A stretch of DNA of 64,000 bases from CALCMJ01 sp964475415 (GCA_964475415.1 CAYYWZ010000002.1:62001-126000); one strand, 5' to 3'; shown: positions 46,344 to 55,452, counted from the stretch's first letter. Notes: a model not told the origin generated them from the sequence alone. Numbers and translations are program-made.

Positions 46344-46463
46344 AACTTCTGCGCAATAAATTCGAAAATGGAAATTATCATAACAAGCAACATTAAAGAC
46401 TTTAAAGATAGTAGTTTATCAATTCTGACACCAAAAGAATTTCTAGTAAAATATAACAGATAA
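46344..46463 (+). pseudogene. C-terminal remnant of a PIN-domain (VapC-type) toxin
   Basis: A short open stretch of about 39 codons reads 'NFCAINSKMEIIITSN' then 'IKDFKDSSLSILTPKEFL'. This matches the end of Bacteroidota PIN-domain nucleases, where 'CAxxxxxDxIVTRNxKDFKxSxIPVxTPEEFL' closes the fold. An in-frame stop at 46341 precedes it and there is no room for the catalytic N-terminal half, so it is a fragment. The internal ATG at 46368 is probably not a real start. No antitoxin gene is seen next to it. This suggests a lost toxin-antitoxin module. Confidence 0.6.
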
Positions 46464-46804
46464 ATTGACATACAATTCCATTATGTCATCAGATTATATC
46501 TTCGTACCTCGGAGACGATCGATATCATTACTAATATAAAAAGAAATTACCTTAAATAATAAACGATCCAATTCAAGGAGCTCGCAAAGAACTCTTAAAT
46601 AGAAAATCAATTATCACTTACCAATAGGACTCCTTATCTTTAACACAATCGATATCGTTGCGGATATAATAAATTATTGTTCTTAATTGTATGCGTAGTA
46701 ACCGTAATATATAATATATTGTAAGAGCGAATTAAGAAATAAGATGCAGTAAACCTAACCTGTAATTATAGCTTAAATTGTATTACTACTAAACTGAGAA
46801 CAAA
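46464..46804 (+). other. Non-coding stretch with a degenerate direct repeat
   Basis: I see no gene here. Two related 26-bp segments, 46514-46539 and 46644-46669, share ATCGATATC and a closing ATATAA (about 20 of 26 positions equal). The palindrome ATCGAT with TATC/GATA ends may be coincidental. The region also serves as upstream region of the 46805 gene and continues the decayed toxin neighbourhood. Confidence 0.4.
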
Positions 46805-49336
46805 ATGCTTTTGAGAACTACACTTCTTTCAATTATCTTGTCCATCTATTGTGTAAACCTAAGTGGACAAGAATTTACCTGCGATGGTACTTTTTACATA
46901 AATACATATCCTGGATTTCCTCCTGCAACCGTGTATGAAATAACAACAACAGGAGGGGTGAGTTTTGTGCCCTTATTTGATGTGCCCATAACGCTTAATG
47001 CAACTGGACTTAATGCAGTAGATAAGAATATTTATGGTGTCAATGTATTTACTGACAATGAAATATATAGGGTAGAAGCAGATGGCACACTCACCTCTGT
47101 TTTTGTAGAAACTGATCTGACTACTTTTAATGCAGCTGCTGGTGCTATTAATAATAATGGTGTTTATGGTGTCCATGATAGAACCATGGATATGATATTT
47201 TTATATCAGACAGGACCTACAGTTACTAAACTAGGTTCATCCACTTTGTTTTGGGATGCCTCTACGGGGAATACAGGGGTTTTTGATCACGATATAGATG
47301 ATCTAGTTTATGATCCTTTTGATGATTCTGTAATGTATACTTACCAGCGTTTTTATCAAGGGCCCGTTCCTACAAGAGGCCACTTATTAAGAGTCAATGT
47401 GGATATGGCAAGCCCTGATTTTGGTATGGTAAGCTCTGTAGGACAACTCGATCCTAATGAAATTGTCCATATGGGTGCCATGTTTTTTGATACCAATGGT
47501 GCGTTACACGGTTATGGCTCTCAGGTTTCAGCGCCTGTTGAACAAGAAAGACTCTTTAGAATAAATCAGAATGATGCCTCACTAGTGCTATTAGGTATCG
47601 GTCCACAAGCAAGTGGGGTAGATGGTTGTTCTTGTAGAAACCCAATGAAACTTGAAAAAACGGTTGAACTAATAGAGACCACCTGTGATAGTAATTTCTT
47701 AAAGTATACGATTAGCATGGAGAATTTATCCATGCTGAATAGTATAGAACTAAAATTAAAAGACTCTTTAATTTTCGATGGCACCATTACAGGTGTTAAT
47801 CTTCCAGAGACGATTCAGAATGCAAATATATCAGGAGGCGCAGGAAGTAATTTTGTCATTTTAGAAAATTTCATTATTAGCGGATCCACCACAGAAAGCA
47901 TCGAAATATTTGTAAGTACAGGCCTTCAAAATATTGAAGTTTCTAATCAGGCGAGATTGTATGAAATTGGTGTAGAGACGCCCATCGATTCTGATGATCC
48001 TGCAACCATGGCTATTTCTGATCCCACAGTAATATTTCTTCCCGACTTTCTGTCATCTGAAGAAACAGAGTTTAACGAAAAAATTTGTCAAGGAGACTCT
48101 GTGGTTATAAATGGAGTTGCCTACTCAGAAGAAGGAATGTTTAATCAACTTATAGAAACTTCGGAAGGATGCGATAGTATCTTGTTAATCAACATAGAAT
48201 TATTAGAAGCAACCATGAGTGGTGTAGAGTCTACTATTTGTGAAGGTGGTCTAGTGGAAATTAATAATATAATATACACCGAAGATGGGGAGTACGTTCA
48301 AAACTTTATTAATGCAGTTGGATGCGACAGTACTTTAAATATAATTGTAAATGTTATAAATAGTAGCACTTCCGAAATTTCCGAAGAAATCTGTCAAGGA
48401 GAAATCATTATTATCAATGATGTAGAGTACCAAGAAACTGGAAACTACGAGCAATCAATTATTAACGCTGCAGGTTGTGATAGCATTATTACTATCAATA
48501 TCAGCGTGCAGGAGTCTGTAAGTGGATCATTAGAAGTGAGTTTGTGCCCTGGTGATGTAGTAGATATAAACGGAGAAACGTATAGCGATCCTGGCGAATA
48601 CTTACAAATATTAACAAGCAATGCTGGTTGCGATAGTATATTAACCATACAGGTAGAAACTTTAGAAACGAGTGATGAAGTAGCAAACTTCGATCTCTGT
48701 ATCGGAGATCAGATAGATGTCAATGGACAAAGCTATTCCGATCCAGGAAGCTATGAACAGATACTAACTAATGCTGTTGGCTGCGATAGCATATTAACAA
48801 TTGAGATCAATGGATTAGAACCTTCCATAAGAACTGAAGATATAGAATTGTGTGGAGGAGATGAAATCGTAATTAATGACGTCACCTATAATGTGCAAGG
48901 AAGCTTTACTCAGTTGTTTACGAATACTGTTGGATGTGACAGTACCTTAGTATTAAATATTATAGTAGATGATTCCTGTGTAGATTGTGAAGATTTCACG
49001 AATGGTCACAAGATGAGTTTAAAACTTAGTAAGGGAGAATTAATTACTACAATTAATATTAAGATTGATAACAAAGAAATTAATTTGTCTGATGTCAAAA
49101 ATGAAAATGTAGAATCAGTGCTTTTGCATTTCGTTTCGCTCAAGTCAGGTGGTGTAAATCTAGTGCAACTAAATAAGTATAGTTTAGAAAATCTAAATAA
49201 TTTTTCAGTTGATTCTTTTTTAAAATTAGAGTCTAGTGGAGAAAATAAGTTGTCTACCAGATCTACAACATTTAGAAACAATCTATTGGAAGACTTTTTG
49301 AAATTAAGGCACGGAGTCGTAATGAAAGTAGAATAA
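46805..49336 (+). CDS. Exported protein with six Cys-containing 'GCDS' repeats
   Basis: This 843-residue protein has a signal peptide ending 'VNLSGQ'. Residues about 20-285 resemble the DUF6923-type propeller ('YEITTTGGVSFVPLFDVP', 'LNAVDKNIYGVN'). A beta-sandwich (about 285-415) follows. Residues 422-725 hold six tandem ~50-residue repeats of the form C-x-G-(D/E)-x(2,3)-I-N-x(2)-x-Y...G-x-(Y/F)-x-Q...GCDS-(I/T). The repeats are a common surface module in Saprospiria-like bacteria, usually ahead of a T9SS or gliding-type domain. Here the last ~115 residues show neither and end 'RHGVVMKVE', which is odd. Paired Cys in each repeat may form disulfides. Function unknown; adhesion is a guess. Confidence 0.82.
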   Translation: MLLRTTLLSIILSIYCVNLSGQEFTCDGTFYINTYPGFPPATVYEITTTGGVSFVPLFDVPITLNATGLNAVDKNIYGVNVFTDNEIYRVEADGTLTSVFVETDLTTFNAAAGAINNNGVYGVHDRTMDMIFLYQTGPTVTKLGSSTLFWDASTGNTGVFDHDIDDLVYDPFDDSVMYTYQRFYQGPVPTRGHLLRVNVDMASPDFGMVSSVGQLDPNEIVHMGAMFFDTNGALHGYGSQVSAPVEQERLFRINQNDASLVLLGIGPQASGVDGCSCRNPMKLEKTVELIETTCDSNFLKYTISMENLSMLNSIELKLKDSLIFDGTITGVNLPETIQNANISGGAGSNFVILENFIISGSTTESIEIFVSTGLQNIEVSNQARLYEIGVETPIDSDDPATMAISDPTVIFLPDFLSSEETEFNEKICQGDSVVINGVAYSEEGMFNQLIETSEGCDSILLINIELLEATMSGVESTICEGGLVEINNIIYTEDGEYVQNFINAVGCDSTLNIIVNVINSSTSEISEEICQGEIIIINDVEYQETGNYEQSIINAAGCDSIITINISVQESVSGSLEVSLCPGDVVDINGETYSDPGEYLQILTSNAGCDSILTIQVETLETSDEVANFDLCIGDQIDVNGQSYSDPGSYEQILTNAVGCDSILTIEINGLEPSIRTEDIELCGGDEIVINDVTYNVQGSFTQLFTNTVGCDSTLVLNIIVDDSCVDCEDFTNGHKMSLKLSKGELITTINIKIDNKEINLSDVKNENVESVLLHFVSLKSGGVNLVQLNKYSLENLNNFSVDSFLKLESSGENKLSTRSTTFRNNLLEDFLKLRHGVVMKVE

Positions 49337-49499
49337 TGACAGCATTCAGAAGTCATTCTAAATGATATGCGTCCTTGTGAATTGAACTTCTAAAATTCAT
49401 ATTCATACTCATAATTACAAAAAATTTGTTGTAATTATGTCTGATCATTTAAGGGGCTAAAACAGTCATTATTTAGTGAAATTTTATACTTTAAAGAAT

Positions 49500-50066
49500 A
49501 TGAAAATTTACATAACATTTATGTTTCTTTTAATTAGCGTATTTTGTTATGCGCAAGAGCTGAATATATTCAAGTCGAAAACCTCTCATAAGATATTTTC
49601 AACAGACTTTCTTGAAGTAGGCGTAAAAATTAATAGTGATGAAACTTGTTGCAATTACATTCATTTTGAAGGCACGCTGACATCTTTCTCAAAAGATAGT
49701 TTAGCTTTTAATTTTTTTACTTCTGTAATAAATCAAAAATTGAATTCATCATTGAATACCTTTAATCTTGCTTACTTAAATGACAATTCGAATAAAATTA
49801 TTGCTAAAGATGACATCCTTTACATTGCAGATTACAAATCGGAGAAAAGTAAGAAAACAAGAGAAAATCTATCTATCCTTGGAGGCATTATAATGATCGG
49901 AGGTCTTGTTACCTCCTTGAATGCGCTGATCTTTGCTGACAATAATAAAAGCGATTTGTTATTAGCTGGAGGAATACAATTTGGGACAGGTTTCGCCATG
50001 GGACTCGGGTTTAATAAAAGTAAGAAAAGATTTGAGGCTGTTGATGATCCTTGGAAATTTGAGTAA
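49500..50066 (+). CDS. Small exported membrane-associated protein, unknown
   Basis: From the ATG at 49500 it has 188 residues; a GTG at 49476 would add eight residues before the signal and is less likely. A signal peptide 'MKIYITFMFLLISVFCYAQ' is followed by a beta-rich domain with 'DETCCNYIHFEGTLTSF' and, near residue 125-170, two glycine-rich hydrophobic segments ('LGGIIMIGGLVTSLNALIF', 'LLLAGGIQFGTGFAMGLGF') like membrane helices or a glycine-zipper hairpin. I do not recognise the family. Neighbours give no hint. Confidence 0.75.
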   Translation: MKIYITFMFLLISVFCYAQELNIFKSKTSHKIFSTDFLEVGVKINSDETCCNYIHFEGTLTSFSKDSLAFNFFTSVINQKLNSSLNTFNLAYLNDNSNKIIAKDDILYIADYKSEKSKKTRENLSILGGIIMIGGLVTSLNALIFADNNKSDLLLAGGIQFGTGFAMGLGFNKSKKRFEAVDDPWKFE

Positions 50067-50349
50067 AGTGGATTAGTAGCTTCTATTTTTAATCCATTAT
50101 CACAAGGAATTTTATTATCTAAAGTTTTCCTTCTATTATAAATTTCATAGCCAAGTATAATTTTTCTTTCTTTTTTCTGTTTTATCTATGGAATATAGTA
50201 CTTCGTAGAAATGCTCCCGCCGATTTAGCCAGATAAACTACTGATTCTAATATTAATGTTATATTCAAGAAACTAATAATTGTCTTTTTTTGACAACTAG
50301 ATATATCAGAGAGAGAGGGTTTTACTATCGCTAATCAAAAACATCTAAA

Positions 50350-53103
50350 ATGAAAAAACAAAATCTTATTTGCTTGTGCTTGTTTCTAGGTATGGGCTTC
50401 TTCCTAAGTGCACAAACTTCTTCAAAATTACCGGACGGAGTAAAGAAAAATACTTCGGTAGAAGGTATTACAGAATATGAACTAGATAACGGCCTCAAAG
50501 TCCTTTTATTTCCTGATCAGTCTAAACCTACCGTAACGGTAAACATTACTTATATGGTAGGTTCTCGTCATGAGGCTTATGGAGAAACAGGTATGGCTCA
50601 CTTACTTGAGCATCTAGTGTTTAAAGGGACGCCTGATCATCCTAATATTCCGCAAGAACTTACAGAGCATGGAGCTAGACCTAATGGTACAACATGGTAT
50701 GACAGGACAAATTATTTCGAAACCTTTTCTGCAACAGAAGAGAACTTGGACTGGGCGCTAGACATGGAAGCTGATAGAATGGTAAATTCTTTTATTGCTA
50801 AGAAGGATCTAGATAGTGAGATGACTGTTGTACGTAATGAGTACGAGTCAGGTGAAAATTCTCCTGCCAGTGTTCTCATGAAAAGGGTGTTAGGTTCTGC
50901 TTACTTATGGCACAACTACGGAAATACAACGATAGGTTCTAGATCAGATTTGGAGAATGTTCCTATAGATAGACTGAAAGGATTTTATAAGAAATACTAT
51001 CAGCCGGATAATGCTATACTTTTAGTCGCTGGTAAAATAGATGAAGCAAAAACACTGGCAAAAATTGCTAAGCGTTTTGGACTGATTCCTAGACCCGAGA
51101 GGAAATTAATACCGACCTATACTAAAGAACCAACTCAAGATGGAGAAAGATATGTAGAGCTAAACAGAGTGGGTGATGTCCAAGCTGTTTCTATGGCATA
51201 TAAGACACCACCTGGACCGCATATAGATTATGCAGCAATTGCAATCATATCAGAGTTATTGACCAGTGAGCCTGGTGGTAGATTATACAAAGATCTAGTA
51301 GATACAAAAAAGGCTTCTTATATCTGGGGATTTGCTCCAGCATTGAAGGAAGGTGGATATATCTATCTCAATGCTGATGTAAGAAAAGAAAATGATATAG
51401 AAGCAGCTAAGCAGGGAATGATGGCAACCCTAGATGGATTGACATCTGAACCTCCTTCTGAAGAAGAAATAGATAGAGCTAAATCCAGAATTCTGAAGAA
51501 TTGGAATCTGGCTTATAATGCTTCTGATAGAGTAGGGATGAGGATGAGCGAATATATTGCACAGGGCGACTGGAGATTATTCTTTCTATTTAGAGATAGA
51601 ATAGAAGCGGTCACTTCTGCAACAGTCGTAGAGGCAGCCAAGAAATATTTCAAACCTTCTAATAGAACAATGGGCGTGTTTGTGCCGGATGCGAATCCTG
51701 ATAGAGTAGAAATTCCTGATGCTCCAAATGTAAAATCTCTATTGGCTAATTATAAAGGAAAAGAAGAAATTGCAGTTGGTGAAGAGTTCGATCCATCTCC
51801 TGATAATATAGATAGTAGAACTGTCAAGGGAGAACTGGATTCTGGATTGGAGTATGCTTTCTTAAGTAAAGAAAATAGAGGTGATGCAGTTATTGCAACG
51901 GTGAGATTAAGATATGGAACGCCTAGCTCTTTACTGGGTAAAGCTACAGCAGCAGAATTTACATCGTCGATGTTAGACAAAGGTACAGCTGATCTAAGCA
52001 GACAGGAAATACAAGATAAGCTAGATGAGTTAGAAGCTAGAACGAGAATTTTTGGAGGTAAAAGCGGCATAACGGTAAGAGTAGAAACAACTCATGATAA
52101 CCTGCCAGCTGCTATGGATCTTGTTGCTGATATGCTCAAGAAGCCTAACTTTACAGAAGAAGAATTTAATAAGGTAAAAGAAGAAGAACTAGCCTACTAT
52201 GAAGAGCAATTGTCTGAACCACAAGCAGTAGCTAACAATGCTTTTTCTAGAATCCTGAGTCCATATCCTAAGACTGATGTACGTTACGAAATGACGATGC
52301 AAGAATCTATAGAGGCAGTGAAGGCATTGAAATTCGAGGAAGTGCAAAGCTTCTATGATGAATTTTATGGAGCAGACGAAGCTACTGTTTCCATAGTAGG
52401 AGATTTCGATGAGAAAGTTATGAAGGAACGTATCACTAGTCATTTTGGAGACTGGAAAAATGGCGCTGATTATAAGAGAATTACTAATCCTTATAAGGAT
52501 GTGAAAGCGGAGGAAGTAAACCTAGAAACTCCTGATAAAGCTAATGCAATGTTTTTTGCAGGGATGAATCTTCCTGTTAATGATTCACACGAAGATTATG
52601 CTGCACTTACGGTAGGAAATTACATGCTAGGTGGTGGATTTCTTAACTCTAGGTTAGCTACAAGAATAAGACAGAAAGAGGGATTAAGCTACGGTGTAGG
52701 TTCGTGGTTCTATGGTTCTACAGAAGATGATTCTGGTTCCTTCGGTGCTTATGCTATTTATGCTCCTGAGAATAGGGATAAGGTAAAAGTTGCTTTTGAC
52801 GAAGAAATAGAAAAAGTTATTACTACTGGTTTTACTCAGGAAGAACTGGATGCGGCGAAGTCTGGTTGGTTGCAATCTAGAACAGTTCGCCGTTCACAGG
52901 ATGGATCATTGGTCAATTCTTTGGGAAGTAATCTAAGAGTAGATAGAACCTTGGAATGGGAAAAGAAATTAGAAGAGAAGGTAAAGAATATTACTCTAGC
53001 TGAAATCAATCAAGCAATGAAAAAACATATAGATCCTAAGAAGATGGTCTATGTAAAAGCGGGTGACTTTGCAAACAAACTGACTAAAGAGGAAAGACCG
53101 TAA
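50350..53103 (+). CDS. M16-family zinc metalloprotease (pitrilysin-like, two-domain)
   Basis: This 917-residue protein has a signal peptide ending 'FFLSAQ'. The inverted zinc motif HLLEH is at 84-88 ('MAHLLEHLVFKGT'), with the distal Glu in 'MTVVRNEYESGEN' near residue 160. The second half repeats the fold without the zinc motif ('TRIRQKEGLSYGVGSWF' provides the R/Y pair). Such periplasmic M16 enzymes degrade peptides, as a clam-shell chamber. 'DWKNGADYKRI' and other segments are ordinary. A terminator follows directly. Confidence 0.95.
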   Translation: MKKQNLICLCLFLGMGFFLSAQTSSKLPDGVKKNTSVEGITEYELDNGLKVLLFPDQSKPTVTVNITYMVGSRHEAYGETGMAHLLEHLVFKGTPDHPNIPQELTEHGARPNGTTWYDRTNYFETFSATEENLDWALDMEADRMVNSFIAKKDLDSEMTVVRNEYESGENSPASVLMKRVLGSAYLWHNYGNTTIGSRSDLENVPIDRLKGFYKKYYQPDNAILLVAGKIDEAKTLAKIAKRFGLIPRPERKLIPTYTKEPTQDGERYVELNRVGDVQAVSMAYKTPPGPHIDYAAIAIISELLTSEPGGRLYKDLVDTKKASYIWGFAPALKEGGYIYLNADVRKENDIEAAKQGMMATLDGLTSEPPSEEEIDRAKSRILKNWNLAYNASDRVGMRMSEYIAQGDWRLFFLFRDRIEAVTSATVVEAAKKYFKPSNRTMGVFVPDANPDRVEIPDAPNVKSLLANYKGKEEIAVGEEFDPSPDNIDSRTVKGELDSGLEYAFLSKENRGDAVIATVRLRYGTPSSLLGKATAAEFTSSMLDKGTADLSRQEIQDKLDELEARTRIFGGKSGITVRVETTHDNLPAAMDLVADMLKKPNFTEEEFNKVKEEELAYYEEQLSEPQAVANNAFSRILSPYPKTDVRYEMTMQESIEAVKALKFEEVQSFYDEFYGADEATVSIVGDFDEKVMKERITSHFGDWKNGADYKRITNPYKDVKAEEVNLETPDKANAMFFAGMNLPVNDSHEDYAALTVGNYMLGGGFLNSRLATRIRQKEGLSYGVGSWFYGSTEDDSGSFGAYAIYAPENRDKVKVAFDEEIEKVITTGFTQEELDAAKSGWLQSRTVRRSQDGSLVNSLGSNLRVDRTLEWEKKLEEKVKNITLAEINQAMKKHIDPKKMVYVKAGDFANKLTKEERP

Positions 53104-53129
53104 GGGCTCTCAATAAACCTATATATACA

Positions 53130-53160
53130 AGAGAATTAGCTTCAAGCTGGTTCTCTTTTT
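53130..53160 (+). terminator. Rho-independent terminator after the M16 protease gene
   Basis: The stem AGAGAA..AGCT / AGCT..TTCTCT with loop TCA is followed by a T8 tract. It stands before the oppositely oriented UbiA-like gene. Confidence 0.9.
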
Positions 53161-53189
53161 TTATTTGAGCTAGGGTTTAATTTTAGATT

Positions 53190-54014
53190 TTAGAAGAACT
53201 CGATAAGAACAAGGATGAAGAGAAATCTAACAATCAGCAATCCATCAATAAAGAAACTATAATAGAGATCATTTCGATTTTTATTACTTCCCAAAAGGAA
53301 GCAACAGGCTAAAAGTTGACTAATCACTAGAGCTAGTTTTATAGATAATTGTTCTTCTTGTAAATGGATCAATAAGCAGGATGCTAAAACGATTATAGTT
53401 CCTAAGATTTTTGTAGAATTAATTCCTATAGCAGAGGGAATTGTTTTGACACCTGTAGAGCTATCTATCTCCAAGTCTCTTATATCAAAAGGCAAGGTAA
53501 TCAAGATCATAAAAAATGCACATTCTAATAAGTGAGTGAGAGAAATATGTTTGTCTGCCTCAGCTGGAATGTAATAACATAACCAAGTCCAAATGACTGC
53601 AATCAAAAATATTTTAACGAAAGGAAAATCTCTAAGTCTATATTTTTTTTTGAATATAGGGAGAGCATAAAATAATGAAATAATAATTGGGAGGATACAT
53701 AATAGGATGGTAGGTATCGGCAAACTGATAAATATTCCTCCTGCTACAAGTCCACTTAATAGCATTACGTAAATTAAAATTTTTGACAGTTTATTATAAG
53801 TTAACATTCTGTTGTTAAGCAGCTCACCACTTTTTTTCTTTATACCTATAATTCTATGAAGGCAATAGAGCGAAAGCGTACTACATAAAATAAAAAGCAA
53901 ATATTTAATGTCAAAGGCTTGATTTGATCGGAGATAATACTCAGCTGTAAATGCCATTGCACATAGTGCGATATGGAAGTTAATATAGACATAGAACTTA
54001 ATAAAAGCTGACAT
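53190..54014 (-). CDS. UbiA-like membrane prenyltransferase homologue
   Basis: This 274-residue protein has about eight hydrophobic segments. 'LITLPFDIRDLEIDSSTGVKTIPSAIG' (near residue 175) matches the second Asp-rich motif of UbiA prenyltransferases. The first motif (NDxxDxxxD) is not there; the aligned place reads 'LYCLHRIIGI'. So the first magnesium-binding site appears degraded and normal prenyl transfer is doubtful. Similar proteins without the first motif are widespread in Bacteroidota with unknown role. It is isolated on the minus strand, next to the small-RNA region. Confidence 0.78.
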   Translation of the reverse strand: MSAFIKFYVYINFHIALCAMAFTAEYYLRSNQAFDIKYLLFILCSTLSLYCLHRIIGIKKKSGELLNNRMLTYNKLSKILIYVMLLSGLVAGGIFISLPIPTILLCILPIIISLFYALPIFKKKYRLRDFPFVKIFLIAVIWTWLCYYIPAEADKHISLTHLLECAFFMILITLPFDIRDLEIDSSTGVKTIPSAIGINSTKILGTIIVLASCLLIHLQEEQLSIKLALVISQLLACCFLLGSNKNRNDLYYSFFIDGLLIVRFLFILVLIEFF

Positions 54015-54092
54015 GTAATAAAGATAGGCTTATCTATAGTTTATGCAAGGATATGATTTTTCCTTAAGCAAGTATATCTATGAAGATAGGGC

Positions 54093-54126
54093 AAAAAAAT
54101 AGCGGCGAAGTTAAACTTCGGCCGCT
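54093..54126 (-). terminator. Terminator of small RNA copy 1
   Basis: On the minus strand AGCGG/CCGCT and CGAAGT/ACTTCG stack with a single bulged base, closed by a short TTA-type loop, and end in a U7 tract (plus-strand A7 at 54093-54099). The plus strand lacks a T tract, which fixes the direction. Confidence 0.88.
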
Positions 54127-54382
54127 GGTAATGCTAAAATATTAAATCAGTGATGAAACTGATCAAGGGTATTGTGTTAAGGGTGTTTAAAGAGTATTTA
54201 ATACTCTATGTAGTTTTGGTTAAGAACTTTTTCTTAACTCTTAAGGGTGTTTCAAGAGTATACATGATACTCTCTTTGTCAAAATTGGTTAAGAACGTTT
54301 CCCTAACCTGTAAGGGTGTCTAGTACAATGTGTTTATGTATATTTTGTTGTAAAAAGTTATAAAAGGGTGTTCGTAACTAAT
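54093..54382 (-). ncRNA. Candidate small RNA, tandem copy 1
   Basis: Read on the minus strand (about 290 nt, start inferred from the GTCTTATA box at 54389-54396), the RNA alternates hairpins and the motif ACACCCTT. Exact motif copies are at 54364-54371, 54312-54319, 54243-54250 and 54179-54186, with a variant (ATACCCTT) at 54165. Hairpins between them include AGAGTAT/ATACTCT (twice), GTTAAGAA/TTCTTAAC and GGTTAGG/CTTAACC. Near the 3' end come the hairpin ATCAGT/ACTGAT, the unpaired box AGCATTACC and a GC-rich terminator. No credible reading frame exists. I recognise no described family; the plan recalls protein-sequestering RNAs such as CsrB. Start and exact length are estimates. Confidence 0.72.
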
Positions 54383-54388
54383 TACATA

Positions 54389-54450
54389 TATAAGACGCAT
54401 TTATGTAGTAAGCCCCCTATGTTTTGTAATGTGTTTGTAGATGATTTGTA
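54389..54450 (-). promoter_or_regulatory. Promoter-like block of small RNA copy 1
   Basis: Minus-strand TACAAA occurs three times at exactly 11-bp steps (plus coordinates 54445, 54434, 54423), followed 26 bp later by GTCTTATA (54396-54389). The same layout stands before copies 2 and 3. In-phase direct repeats suggest a regulator binding one face of the helix, LytTR-type or similar; the sigma factor is not evident from the usual Bacteroidota TTTG/TAnnTTTG consensus. Confidence 0.6.
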
Positions 54451-54767
54451 TGGTATTATACATTTAGAATTCAAAATATATAGGATATTTAATCTAATCA
54501 GAACTAATGTAAAAGAATTATATTTTGTATTATGTAATATTTCAAAATATAGCAATAGACAATAAAACATATTGCAATATAAATTAAAGTGTTTTCTACA
54601 GTCTACCATTAATCTTATCAACGTGTTATTTTTTGTTGAATTTGCTGGATTAAATTCCAACAAAATCTGATTATTTCATTGGAAGGAGCGATCTACTTCA
54701 GTCTGACTGTTTCTTAATAAGTTAAGTTGCCTATGAATTTGGAATGGATTATCTGAAATGAGCGGAC

Positions 54768-54800
54768 AAAAAAATAGCGGCGAAGTAAACTCCGGCCGCT
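54768..54800 (-). terminator. Terminator of small RNA copy 2
   Basis: It has the same hairpin as copy 1 with one internal mismatch (CGAAGT facing ACTCCG), the outer AGCGG/CCGCT helix intact, and U7 on the minus strand (A7 at 54768-54774). Confidence 0.85.
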
Positions 54801-54985
54801 GGTAATGCTAAAATGTTTATCAGTATTAAACTGATATGATTAAGGGTGTTTCAGAGTATTGATGATACTCTGTGTAAAAAATGATTAAGAACTTTTTCCT
54901 AACCTAAGGGTGTTTTTGGTATTAAGGGTATTCTCATAATTATAAAAGGGTGTAAATAAATATAAAAAGGGTGTTAATAATTAAG
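54768..54985 (-). ncRNA. Candidate small RNA, tandem copy 2
   Basis: The minus-strand unit is about 215 nt, the shortest of the three. ACACCCTT is exact at 54967-54974, 54946-54953, 54906-54913 and 54842-54849, with variant ATACCCTT at 54924-54931. Between the last two motifs lie a weak stem around AAGAAC and the hairpin CAGAGTAT/ATACTCTG. Then come ATCAGT/ACTGAT, the box AGCATTACC (identical to copy 1) and the terminator. The body between motifs differs strongly from copy 1 while motif, hairpin types and 3' end are kept, as expected for a structured RNA under selection. Confidence 0.7.
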
Positions 54986-54991
54986 TACACC

Positions 54992-55052
54992 TATAAGACA
55001 CATACTGTAGTGTTATCCCACATATTTGTATTATGATTGTAGACGATTTGTA
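54992..55052 (-). promoter_or_regulatory. Promoter-like block of small RNA copy 2
   Basis: Minus-strand TACAAA, TACAAT, TACAAA occur at 11-bp steps (plus 55047, 55036, 55025). GTCTTATA follows 25 bp on (54999-54992). The block before the repeats, GTATACTACC, also resembles copy 1 (GTATAATACC). Confidence 0.6.
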
Positions 55053-55419
55053 AGGTAGTATACAATTCTAAGCCAAATATTAATTTGCAGAAGGCTTGTT
55101 TTATTTGATTTTCAGATTTTAGTATCGAATATATAGTTATTGCAAGTTATTATTCTTGGAGTATAATGGAAACTTATATGTAGATTATTTATATCTATAA
55201 TTCTAATCCCTAGTATATTTAGTTTATTTTCTTTTGTAAAAAATCGGAAAGTGATATGAAGTAAGATGGTTTATGTAGGAGTCTGATATTGCGAATTATC
55301 TTAGAATAGAAAAGGATAAAAGCTAGCATCCATGTATTAAAGAAATACAAATTGATATTTTAATTTTCTACTTATAGATCCTAAAGAGTGATTTAAATCA
55401 ACAAGAATTGAAAGTAGGC

Positions 55420-55452
55420 AAAAAAATAGCGGCGAAGTAAACTTCGACCGCT
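55420..55452 (-). terminator. Terminator of small RNA copy 3
   Basis: AGCGG/CCGCT and CGAAGT/ACTTCG are both perfect; the bulged base on the 5' side of the minus-strand stem differs from copies 1 and 2. A U7 tract follows (A7 at 55420-55426). Confidence 0.87.

Noticed and set aside
46306..46359. Tiny reading frame 'MKKASILLCLLFKTSAQ' with signal-peptide character.
   Set aside because: It stops after 17 codons and overlaps the PIN remnant; too short to support as a gene.
54093..54126. Plus-strand terminator for a transcript coming from the left.
   Set aside because: The T tract is on the minus strand only, and no plus-strand gene leads into it.
54382..54663. Minus-strand reading frame of 93 codons in the small RNA region.
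   Set aside because: Composition is that of random AT-rich DNA, and it runs across the promoter repeats.
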